From positions 10,478,430 through 10,542,429 of the forward strand of contig CM026427.1 of NCBI GenBank assembly GCA_014871385.1: a stretch of 64,000 bases of DNA, read 5' to 3'. Source of the stretch: Ceratodon purpureus. Its lineage: Eukaryota; Streptophyta; Bryopsida; Pseudoditrichales; Ditrichaceae. Positions 22,980 through 33,466 of this stretch are shown here, one piece after another (within the stretch, counting starts at the first letter, position 1; every line of letters starts with the position of its first letter). The translations under genes and the position numbers were made by a program. Below the pieces are notes generated by a model. The model had not been told where the DNA came from, searched no databases, and saw nothing but the letters and a program-made list of their open reading frames with translations.

Positions 22980-25900
22980 AGGTGGAGGTACCCATACCCG
23001 ACAAGTTAAGGCGATTGGCACAGTATCAGTAAGATTACAAGTTGGGAGAAATTTTTTGAAGGAAGGGAAATAAGGTTCATGAAGAATGAGCATTTTTTGA
23101 AATTTTTTTGAGCAAAATTGAAATTACTACAAATTTTTAAGGTGAAAAGTTGGTCCGAATGGGTAACCAACATATAGCTTCACCAATAACCAATAACATA
23201 AAGAGCAATTCTAGAACACAAGACCACTAATACCCGTGATAGGAGATCATTAATTTCAGCTAAACCTACTCCCTAGAAATTGAGAAGAAGGGAACTAAAA
23301 ATCTCTAAGCAGGAACCTTCATGTGAGCAAGGAGTGGCTCACAGCCTGTGCAGAGATAAACAAAAGGCCATGACCGCATGGACCGCATGTCCTGCTGTAC
23401 CACCCCAATTTTGGGCTGCTACACTCCGACATCCAACCTGGCCGGCCTGTTCAAGGTGAAGCACCCGAGCCCGCGCATTTCCGCCAACGGCCCTCTGGCT
23501 CACTCTCGCTCTCCCGCTCGCTGCTCTCGCGCCTGGAGCTCTGAGACTGATGGTGATCCCCATTGTGGCACACGAAATGTAGGGTGGAAATTTTGCACAG
23601 GCGTTGGCTGTAGAATTGGTTGTGATGGGTGGGTTGGCATCGTCAATATCATTAGGCCACCAAATTGGTTGTGCAGGAGGCGTGCGTCCATGTAGAATTG
23701 TTGATGCATCTGGGGCGATGGTGGTGTGAAGGTCGCGAACTGATTGGGGATTCCACCTGGAGCGAAGGTGAAGTCGCTGCGCCAGGGCTCCGACGCATGG
23801 CCGCCCTCCTCCCCAGCGCTCCTGCTTGCGTGCGCTTCCTCCGAGCTCCCGACTTGCTGGCCTTGTGTTGTCGCCGTTGCCCTCCCGCCGCGACGACGCG
23901 GGCCGACTCGCTCTGCAGCCAACCTCGCTTTCTCTGCAGCTTTCATCGCTCGCGCCGCTGCGACCTGAGCAGCGCGCTCAGTTCGCATGCGCACTGCCAG
24001 CTCCTTCTCAGCGTTTCTCCGCTCGCGCGCTGCAGCTGTTTCCAGCGCCCTCGCCTCCTTCTCGAGCGCCTTCCTACGCTTCGTGGCCTCTTTCTCCTCA
24101 CGTACCCTCTCTTTCTCTCGTGCTGCTAAATCTTTTGCCTCCTTCTGTCTTTCCACTGCCGCTGCATACTTGTCTGATGTCAATATCTTGGATTGTGTGA
24201 AATCCAGAATGGGATCGCGCCTTCGGGGATTTGCACGGGCAGCAATGGTGGGCAACGTCAGGAATCGAGTGATTGACTCCGGCTCCCCCTCATCGAGCTC
24301 CAGCCTCGCCAATTCGTTGGCGACATCTTCGTGAGTGTGATCCGGCGCCACAAAGAAATGCGCCGCAGTGGAGTCGGGGACTTCGCTGAACTCTGCCTCC
24401 ATCGACTGGGAGCTCGCAGCATCTAACGGTATGTCAAGGTCTCCCATCCTCTGCGGCCCTGACTGTGCTTGCTCCGTAGGACCTCCGCCCTCTGCCGTTT
24501 CCTCTCCGACTTGTGCGGTACCTGTCTCGCAGAAAATTTCTGACGGTGTGAGATGTCTGTTCATGGCTGCAGGGTTGATGGGACATATACCTGTGCCGCG
24601 GAAGCCGCTCAAAATGTTGCTCGAGGTGAGAGCTTTTCGCAACCCCAGAGAAACCCACTACGCTAGAGTAGTCTTGTTTGCTGGCTGAGACATGTTTCGA
24701 GATGTCCAATAATCTCGGTAGGCTCTGAAATGTAGCTTGAATGGCTTGAAGATACTAACGTCAAGTGGCTGCATGGCGTGCGATGTATGCGCAGGTAGCG
24801 TGAGAATGTCCAGCCCTGCTGCACGAGCCTCTCTGACGACATCGAGGGTCACATGCGAATTATGCCCGTCAAGAATTAAGAGGTGCCTGCGTTCTTGGGA
24901 AATACCGCCCTGTCCTTGGACACTCTCAATGAAGTGGGACAACCACGCACTAAACAGGTACGTAGTCATCCAAGCCCGGGGCTGCATTGCCATCGTAGCC
25001 CCGGACTCGCACCTTTCAATGTAGTTCTGCCTGAACCTTGTGCCCCGAAAAACGTAGAAAGATGGAATAGCTGACCCCCCTGCGTTGATGCAAACTAGGA
25101 CAGACAGCCACTCTCTCTGATCCGGTACGATTGAATGGACATGTCGTGCACCTCTGCGAGCGATTACTACACCCCCACCATTGCGCCCCGCTTGCGCCCC
25201 CGACTCATCACAGTTCCAGATTTGATCTGGACTGTAATTGTGCAAGGTACATAGACTTTCCAAATTGTCATAGAAACTTTTGACGTTAGCAGCACATAAT
25301 CCCTTTGCCCGTGCAGTTTCTAGAGCCTGTGCTACTTGTAACGTGAGCTCAGGGTGGCGGCGCTTCCACCAACGCATCCAGCCCTGGCCCGGGATACCAT
25401 TGCGGAAGGGTGTCGGCCTGGACTTGGTTATGTCGTACACCTTCAACTTTAATGCCGTTGGTGTAAGGCCTAGTCCCAATTCGCACATCCGTATGCAGTA
25501 ATCGACTAACTGTTGCTCCTCAGCTGGACTTAAAACTGCAGCAGGTCCTCTCTTCCTAGTCCTCCTCACGCCATAACACCACTCTCGAAATGTGGAATAA
25601 GGTATGTGATACATATCAGATGTTTTTTTCATGCTCATACCTCCATCTACGCATGCCATTGCTTCTCTGAGTTGGCTGCTCGTCCATGGTCTCTCACGTC
25701 TTGTGCTACTGCCGCTGCCACCTCTCTGCCGTCCCTCACGAGCTCCACGGGGTTGTGATGGCAGTGTACCGGGGCTTTGAAGGACAGCCCGAAATGCCGA
25801 GGGCTGTGAAGGAGGGTCGGAGTCCAGGGCGGTGATGTCCTCGATGGACTGCCCCTGTGACTGCCGGACCGCTCCCGTCCTCGCTGCTCTCGTCGACCTC

Positions 25901-26789
25901 CTCAACGGAGGCCCACCCGAGACCACCCCGCTGGTGAAGAGGAGAATGCCTCCGACATTTCTGTAGAGCCCAGGGCCCGCTGCTGATCGGCCAGGCTGCT
26001 GAGACAGTCCCCTTCCTTCCACGCCATCGGAGCCACCCCGTGCTCTTTCACCTGCTGCACCTCTCCGTCCCTGCAGACTTGCTGTGCCGCTGGAGTCTCC
26101 ACGCTGCCTCTGCCAGTTGGCCGTAGTCCATCATCTGGTTCCCTTCACCTTCCCCTTCTTCACTACTACCTCCGTCAGTGCCCTCCATGTTCTGATCCTC
26201 GTCCTCTAAACCATCCCCACTATGGTTATCCTCATCAGACCAAATTCCCTCATACTGATCACTAAGTGCTACTGTACCATGCAGTTGAGGTGCCATGATA
26301 TGCTAGTGAAGGCAACACTTGTAACTATTGAAATTGCACAATAAAACTATGAGAATGTGAGGAAGAAGTGTTTAGAATGATGTGTGGAAAGGTTGTCTCA
26401 AACCCGACTTCTTATTGCTTCTTGCTTGACGTCACAGATTTTTAATTCTGACAAAGATGGAACTAGTAGCTGCTAATTTTGCACCAATTTTCAGTTAACA
26501 TTCATTTCCACAACCGAGCCTTCGATTTACTGGAAGTTGTCGTTAAGTGAATGCAAACCACCACACCACCACTGCCATCATGGTTTCAACAACTCTCCTA
26601 TTCCTATTTTCTCAGAAACTGAATGCTAATCCCGGGTGCAGCCATTTCCGCACTGTTCAATTACCCAGCGCTGTCAGTCAGTTTACCAATATTAAAAAAA
26701 AATGTCGACATTGGGTCATGACATGTGCAACATCCGGGAAGCCTACATGGTGAGCATGGGGAGCCTCTCGGGTATGGGTACCTCCACCT
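22980..26789 (-). mobile_element. pogo-like (Tc1/mariner superfamily) DNA transposon inside the copia element
   Basis: Flanked by TA (22978-22979 and 26790-26791). The terminal inverted repeats begin AGGTGGAGGTACCCATACCC on both sides and are identical over about 22 bp. The 3810-bp body carries one minus-strand transposase gene with a DDE_1 (CENP-B/jerky type) catalytic domain, which fits a TA target. It sits 20 bp before the copia polypurine tract, so it landed in the retrotransposon's 3' end. The left subterminal region (23070-23190) is shared with nearby MITEs. The transposase carries one frameshift and one stop, but the TIRs are intact, so mobilisation in trans would be conceivable. Confidence 0.9.
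23500..26296 (-). pseudogene. pogo-like DDE transposase, frameshifted and with one internal stop
   Basis: Reading starts at ATG 26296 with an acidic N-terminus. A one-base frame change is needed near 26130-26100 to enter the main frame. That frame carries an HTH of psq type (SSQLREAMACVDGG ... YSTFREWCYG), a CENP-B-like HTH (EEQQLVDYCIRMCELG), then the DDE_1 domain with WNCDESGAQ, LLILDGHNSH and HTSHAMQPLDV. These hold the two aspartates and the usual C-terminal block. An amber TAG at 24658-24660 interrupts the frame just before the conserved GFRGTGICPINP. The same frame then continues for about 380 residues with a long K/R/E/A-rich coiled coil. Plant relatives are transposon proteins. One substitution and one indel separate it from an open frame. 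Confidence 0.85.
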
Positions 26790-26808
26790 TAACAGGCTTA
26801 AGGGGGAG

Positions 26809-27003
26809 TGTTGGAAGCGGGAATACGATTCAATCCTGTTACCGTTTCAGTGATGCCAAGATTAGGTTGATCATAGTTTAGTCTGAAGTAGTCTCTTAGC
26901 CATTAACTAGTTACTTGAGTTGTTGCTATATATATTCTGAAATGAAAAGAAAATCTTCACTTGTGTGGTGGAACCAAATCATTGAGTCGTCTCAGTTTCT
27001 ACA
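26809..27003 (+). repeat. 3' LTR of the copia element
   Basis: Starts TGTTGGAAGCGGG directly after the polypurine tract and ends TTTCTACA. It has a TATA-like stretch (TATATATATTC) near 26926-26938, consistent with a Pol II promoter in the LTR. Confidence 0.85.
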
Positions 27004-27189
27004 GTATTGACGTCAAAATGTTTGGACTTGATTGATGCAATTGGGACAATGTTTGGGCCTAAGTGATTCTTTACATGTGAACTATTACCCAAAGCATGGT
27101 TATTTGTGGCAAATAACGGGATGCAGACAAGAAGGAAAATTATTTTTAAAATATGTTAAGGACTTTGGCCCAGTCTGAACCGGCCCTTA

Positions 27190-29770
27190 TTTCCTCAGGA
27201 ATTTGCACCCTGTCCATTTTCTATGTTTATTCCCTCATACAATTTGTGCAGTAATTCTATGACCCTTTCATAACAATGGTGTGTTCGAGTTGTGAAGCAT
27301 CTTGACCATGGCAATTGAATGATGGGAAAGTCAAGAGTGGATCCAGCTCTATGATTTGTGCACTAAAGTTAAGGTAAGCCTACATCTGAAAATGAAATCC
27401 CTGTTATCCAGCTCAGCAGCCCAATTTTGGCCAGCCCGCAGCTGATGTCGCTCTTCTTTACTGTTTGGCATGAAATTTGTAGTTGACTGTAATCAATGCG
27501 AATACATTGAATGAGAAAAGCGCTCTGCAGCTTCAGGATTTTAACGCTCTCAATTTCAGGTTTGAAGCCTGATTCCTGAGCTTCATAATCCAGATCTGGC
27601 GCAAGCAAATTAGTTAGCATTATTAGGTGAAGTGAATCTCAATGACATAAGGTGGAAGCTCCAGTTTCCATCAGTTTCGGAGCTTCTTGTGGCTGCGGAA
27701 TTTGGGCGAGAAATCTTGGGAAAATATTACTCAAAAATCAGACAAACACAGAGGGTGTTGAGGGGAAGATAGCCATTGTTCCCACTTGTATTTGGTTTTA
27801 TATGAATTTTAAATGTTCATATCAAGGGGTGTCAGAGTGCATGAAGAGTTCCGGGAAAATAATTGGCAATAACAAAGGAGTTATAAAATAATGGTTGTTT
27901 TTTCCCGGAAAGGTTTGCCAACAAGGATTATATCAAGAAAGTTCAAAGAAATTAAAACAAACTTCTCATGTTCTACCAAATTTTCAAATAAGGGTTTAGA
28001 TGTTATAATCCATATTGCAAGAAAAATTGTATCCATCCATTGATATGTCAATCCATTATGCTATTACAAGTCAATCTTACATGATATCTCCATGAATCCT
28101 CATTCATGTGTTTTTCCTCATTCATTCATATTCAGAAAAAATTGTTGTGTGTTGTTTGAAACACTTTAGATATTTTTTTTATTTTTTTTTGGAATACAAC
28201 ATGCATTTAATACTAGTATTCACATTTTCACACAATGTATTTTTTATTACACATCCAAGTATTTAATTTTGTAAATCTGTTTTTGAAACATAAATATTTA
28301 CAACTTGTCAGAATAAGATCATAGTTTACCTCCAAAAATTCGAATTCAAATAGAACATCTGATACGATCTACTTTACCAAGTAATAAAAAAATAAGACAA
28401 TCATTATTTTCAATGCAACAGTTACCATTCAAGTACCAAGTAAGTTCCATCTCTTTCCCTCACTCAATCATACTCTTCCTTTAAATAGCTAAAAAAGTCG
28501 GTTCCATCCCAACACACTATGTTCTTTCCAAGCACACATACCTTTCCAGACACAAATAATAACAAATTACACAAGTCCCATACAACACAGCACAAAAAAC
28601 AGCACAGACCATACACCAGGGTACCATCAAAACAACTAGCATTTGTACCGCAAAACCTTTCCCACATGCCTCCCAAAAGTCACTCCCCAAAAGCTTTTAC
28701 CCCTCCTGCCACTGATATGCCCAAAAAAGAAATAAAACTTCATGTACTACCCATGTACTACACACACTCTACACACTCCAGAGTCCATACCATGCTACAA
28801 TGTCACCATGCCACTGTTACACCATTGTTTGGAAAAAGAAAGTAAATCCCAGAAATGAATCACATGATGATCCGCCCCTTCCTCCGACGACCTGTGCAAA
28901 CGGCACTGGGCAGAGCAGGCACTGGACATGGCCCATGGCTCAGCAGAGGCAAAGGAATTGCTGCAGACATTGTCCTTTTGCCAGGTCGCCGATACCAGGC
29001 ATCTGACGCTCATCACTACCAACTGGGACAACGCAGACTCTTTGGTTGGTTGCAGCGCCGGTACATTCCCTCTGGAGTGGAGTCTGGAATCTGTGTGTGT
29101 CTGCATGCAGTTACAACTTACCAGTCGCCCCTTGCAGACTCCGGCCCAGTCCCAGGATCAAGCATCATCAAGCATCAAGCATCATCATCAGCAACTGGTC
29201 CGGCCTCTGGGTTTACGTTGAGTGGGCCGGCATTGAGTGGATAACTTAATCTTCCTACTTACCGCTTAACCATGGTGTGGTACTATTACACTTGAATTCT
29301 TCGTTCAAACACTTGTGTGAGCGGGACAGTGGATTATATTACATACGGCTTGGAGTGTGTGGGGAGTGTGGTGGCCGTGTGGGTGAGTGTGTTTTTAGTG
29401 GGGGTGCTCAAGTTCTTATCTTTTCTACTCAAGGTGGTATTTTTGGGCTGTCTGAGGAGTTTTCTGAAGAGGCGGCTGAGGAGCTTTGGATTCGACAGGG
29501 TGTACGACAGGGTGGTGATGGTGGTGGTATGAGTGGGTTTAGGAGGGGAGAATGTTTGGGAGGGCTTTAAAGGCTGTTCGATCAGTTGGTTTTTGGATTT
29601 TTGGCTCGGTGCAGGCAGTTGATGAAGTGCTTGGTGGTGGATTTTGAGTTTCAGCTGGTGGATTGGAGTGGATTGGATTTTATGTAGGTGGGTGGGATTG
29701 AGTAGTTTGAGGTGGAGTTTCGGTGTTTGGAGGGAGTGAGGTGCAATGTTGTGGTGAAATGGTCGTGGAG
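27190..29770. other. intergenic DNA upstream of the ARM-repeat gene
   Basis: 27.2-28.8 kb is AT-rich with T-runs and no gene. 28.85-29.77 kb is more GC-rich and probably holds the promoter and 5' leader of the ARM gene. Open frames here (including a hydrophobic one near 29317-29532) show no family match. Confidence 0.4.
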
Positions 29771-29774
29771 CTTG

Positions 29775-32475
29775 ATGTCGACGAGGGGACGAGGAGAAAT
29801 GGGGGCGTTTCAGGTTGATGTGTTTGAGGAGAGCCGAGAGTTTACGAGGTTTAAGGTTGAATTAGCTGAGGGGAAAAGGGACTCGTTTACGGGATTTCAG
29901 TTCGGCGCTGTTGAGGAGAGTCGGCGAGAGTTCACGGCATTTCAGGTTGATGTGGGGGAGGAGAGACGAGACTTGACGGAATTTCAGGCTGACACGGTTG
30001 AGGAGCGGGGGGATTTTACCTTCCTTGAGATCCCTACTGGAGAGCCAGTGGGTTTTATGAAACCAGGAGTTCGTTATGATGACAGAACTAAAGTGGAGGC
30101 GTGTTTTCAGCAGACGCTGCAGTTGATGTCAGTAGCGATTATGGATGTGGCTTCGGTGAAGGCGTTTCTTGGACGATGGAAAGTTATCGAGAATCGGCTG
30201 TTGCAATTACCTGCTCTTGTGAAGGAGATGTCGCATCTCCGCTCCGTTTCCAACAATCGAGTATGCAGTGAACTTTTGAAGGTAATGGAAGCTGTGAGAT
30301 TGTATGCACTCTTTGCACATTCAACGGTGGAACTGTTTCGTGACGCATAACGCCTACTGCATTTCTTTCAGATGTTTTGATGGTTGGTGTCTTTTAGTGT
30401 CACTCCTGCTGAATTCTGGAGCTGAAGAATTTTTGATGTCTATGCCCTTCGTTGCCTGAAATGATTCCAAGAGATTGTTTCAGTTATTCTCCAGTCTGAG
30501 TGGGTTCGTTTTACTCACCTGTATTGTTATTTCCTGCAGGGCATGATGGTAACACTACAGGAGACTCGCAGCCTTGCAATAAAGTGCACCGATTTCAGTT
30601 ATGGTGGGAAGCTTCAAACTCAGAGCAACCTGGACTCGCTATGCGGCAGACTCGATTTCCATATTCACGATTGTCAGCTGATGATCACAGGCGGAATCAT
30701 GCAAGAGAATCCGTTAGCCATATGTCGAGTCACTCCAGACTCTGCTCGCGAGGCTATGAAATGGACCATCCAAGACCTCCTCGCCCATCTTCAGATCGGC
30801 AGCGTCGACTGCAAACACCGAGCTCTCGACAATGTGCTTCGCCTCATGTCCGACGACGATAAGAACATTTTGGCGATCGCCAGCGAGGGCGCCGTCACAA
30901 CCCTGGTGCATTTATTGGACGCCAGCCAGCCTGAAATCCAGGAGAAAGCCGCCGCTGCCATCTGCTTGCTTGCACTCAACGACAGCTGCGAGCACGCAGT
31001 CGTGGCGGAGGGCGGCATAGCGCCCCTCGTCCGTCTCTTGGACTCCGGCAGCTCAAAGGCACAGGAGCAAGCATCCGCGGCTCTGCAGGGGTTGTCCGTC
31101 TCAGAGGAGAATGCCAGGGCGATCACCTCCCATGGCGGAGTCCCCGCCCTGATCGAAATCTGCCGAGCAGGCACACCGGCCGCACAAGCTGCCGGTGCCG
31201 GATCTCTCCGAAACCTCGCAGCAGTGGAGCAGCTTCGAAAAGGGATTGCTGAAGACGGTGCCATTCCCATCATCATCACAGTTATCACCTCCGGCACCCC
31301 CATGGCGCAGGAGAACGCTGCGGCCACATTGCAAAACCTTGCAGTTTCGGACGACAGCATCAGGTGGAGAATCGTGGAAGACGGGGCTGTTCAGCCTTTG
31401 ATCAGATACTTGGATTGCTCCTCCCAATCTTCGGCTCAAGAGCTCGCATTAGGTGCGTTGCGTAACCTCGCAGCCTGTAGAGACAACGTCGATGTGCTAT
31501 GCACTTCTGGGTTGTTGCCCCGCCTCGCTGCTTGCCTCCGTGCAGGGCCAGTCGCTCTGCAGGTGGTTGCAGCGAATACGGTTTGTTATATTGCTTCCTC
31601 GGCAGAAGCGAGACGGTCAATTGGTGAGGCTGGCGTTATTGGCGCGTTGGTTAAATTGCTGGACGCCAAGTCCCACACTCTCCAAGAGTATACTGCACAG
31701 GTATAACCTTTTTCAACTCTTCACGTATATTGCACATCTCAACAACGCTTATTAGTCACATGCAGTGTTTCATCTTTAGATATGAATTTCACTGAGATGT
31801 CGCATTTCTTACACACATGTGCTGTAGATTACATCGAGATAACTTTGATATCATGTTGAAGGATTGAAATGTATGTGAAGCGTCGACGTGATGCACATTT
31901 CTGAGGGATTATATCAGTGTTTTGTTTTGATCGAGTGCCTTGTTGCCGTCTTTGTTTAGGCATTGGCGCTTCTTTTCCTTGTCGAAGAGAACCAGAAGCT
32001 TTTTCTGGCTGAAGACGGGGGCATCGGGGGATTAGTCCTGCAGTTGGAGACACGTTTTAACGAGGTCGGCAAGCAATATCCAGTTGCAGCGCTTCAGGCT
32101 CTTTCAGGGCATGGCAAGTGTAGGAAGGAAATGATCACTTCTGGTGCATGTTTTCATTTGCGTCAATTGGCTGATATGGAGGTTCCTGGAGCTCGAAGGC
32201 TACTGGACCGACTTGAAGGCGGCAAGCTAAGAAATATCATCACCAAGACTTTAATGGTGAGTGCAATTTTTCCTGCTCTTCATGTCCTAAAGATGCAGAG
32301 CTTTAGTAACCAACTTCTGAGTCTGCTCTTGAGCTTCAGGTCAGTTAGGTAGAGAGTGTCTTCTATGTGAGTTTTCAAGTTCCTATGTGAACCTTGACAG
32401 ATTTTGTTGCTTGGTCGTACTGAAGCTTATTCTGCATGTCAACTGTTTTGGCAGATCAATTCGTTCACCAATTGA
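29775..32475 (+). CDS. plant ARM-repeat protein (armadillo superfamily)
   Basis: Exons: 29775-30281, 30540-31700, 31960-32256, and a possible last exon 32455-32475 (about 661 residues). Borders are AAG/GTAATG, CAG/GTATAA and ATG/GTGAGT, with phase-0 joins. After an unusual repeat-built N-terminus comes a conserved helical domain (VKAFLGRWKVIENRL, LLK, SLAIKCTDFSYGGKLQTQSN) of the kind that precedes the repeats in plant ARM proteins. Exon 2 then holds about nine ARM repeats, e.g. GAVTTLVHLLDASQPEIQEKA and GGIAPLVRLLDSG. The protein is probably a scaffold or protein-interaction factor; no U-box is seen, so it is not an obvious E3 ligase. Start choices are ATG 29775, 29799 or 30057. The C-terminus after TKTLM is uncertain. 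Confidence 0.85.
29808..30026 (+). repeat. five tandem 42-45 bp coding repeats at the ARM gene 5' end
   Basis: Copies start at 29808, 29850, 29895, 29940 and 29982. They encode 14-15 residue units of the type FQVDVxEExRxEFTA. All five stay in frame, with more change at the DNA level than in the pattern, consistent with translation. If the start is instead ATG 30057, they would be 5' UTR. Confidence 0.8.
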
Positions 32476-32479
32476 TCAC

Positions 32480-33460
32480 TGTTTTGGACGTCAATTGCGA
32501 ACTGGGAGAAGTTTTCGTCAGAACGTATGCTTTTTCCTCGGCATCGTCAAGAGGACCACAATGTGCAGTTATCTGAACTCTGAAGTCCTGTGTGGGGTGA
32601 CCACAAAGTTGTGCCATAGATACCCCTGAAAGCTGTGCTGTTGGCTTGCAGACAGTAATACATAAAATAGACTTGGGGTCATTCATTCACTACCCCACTG
32701 ATTAGTGGTTAGGTTGTAAGATAGGAAATGAAGACAGCTTCAGTGTGCGGCGGCATCAGGCAGTAGGATCAAATGCTGCCTCCCTTGTAGTGTGAGGAGC
32801 TACTGTGTTGTTAGCATTAGATGAATAAGCAGCCAGTGACAATTGTACAATATTATCTGAACTCTTACCAGTTTTGTCTTCCCGTGAAATATCAGCGTTT
32901 TTTTGTTGTGCAAATTTTATCGTTGTTTTCCCTAAAGAATCAAACTCAATAGGCAAACCAAACGTGCACCTGTTCGTGAGATTGAAAAAATAAGATGTGG
33001 CTACGACGTGAGGCTCCCAGTAGATGCGGTCAATGTGTTCAACAACGCCAGTCTAAGATTGTAATCAACTCATGGATTACCCAGGCCATAACACTTGTAG
33101 ATGAGATGAGTAATTAAGGGTTGAATAATTCTTTGGAAAACAAACCTTTTGCAAACTTGTTGGGGTAGAGGTAATACTACCAGTTACACTTAATAAGGAA
33201 ACAGCATACTTTTCAAACATATATCCATCAATTACATGATGAGCTCCATACCATAGTTTAACCAAACTGCGAAGTGGTAATCCTCGTGTTTCCTGATATA
33301 TTTGCCTGTTATTCCAAGAAGCATAATACATTTTATTGAACAAGTGCTTGTGATCGGAACTCCTGAACTCTAAGTCTTAGACCTTCCACAACTTCGATCA
33401 TCAAACCTCACTTTCACATTCTCTGAGAAGGGCATTTTGAAAATTATTGGAATGTGATAT
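32480..33460. other. 3' flanks of convergent ARM and Nudix genes
   Basis: No coding exons recognised. This convergent interval should contain both 3' UTRs. The Nudix stop lies at 33467. Confidence 0.5.
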
Positions 33461-33466
33461 TAGCCA

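Larger units (their letters stand above)
17250..27003 (+). mobile_element. degenerate Ty1/copia LTR retrotransposon
   Basis: The 3' LTR is 26809-27003 (195 bp, TG...CA), preceded by the polypurine tract AGGGGGAG. The 5' LTR is represented by 17250-17347 only, then cut off at a TTAA. Flanking pentamers GTTTT (17245-17249) and GTATT (27004-27008) are a near-identical target duplication. The LTRs differ at three of about 98 shared positions, all A/G transitions. Order inside is gag, protease, integrase, reverse transcriptase and RNase H, which is copia order. Stops and frameshifts disable every domain. No primer binding site survives next to the 5' LTR. Confidence 0.9.
17087..27187. mobile_element. 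outer MITE split by a copia retrotransposon
   Basis: The left end AGGGCCGGTTTACACTTGG follows TA (17085-17086). The inverse of the right end, AGGGCCGGTTCAGACTGGG, precedes TA (27188-27189). About 16 of 19 bases pair although they lie 10.1 kb apart. Removing the copia insertion (17250-27003) leaves a MITE of about 350 bp with TA target duplications. It is therefore the oldest layer of the nest. Confidence 0.65.

Noticed and set aside
23665..24334. Several + strand frames of 74-154 residues
   Set aside because: Antisense of the transposase coiled-coil region; their Ser/Leu/Cys-rich composition is that of a reverse-strand shadow.
28855..29244. 129-residue + strand frame upstream of the ARM gene
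   Set aside because: No family match, overlapping alternatives in other frames; more likely leader or promoter DNA.
30791..31360. 189-residue minus-strand frame
   Set aside because: Antisense shadow of the ARM-repeat exon.
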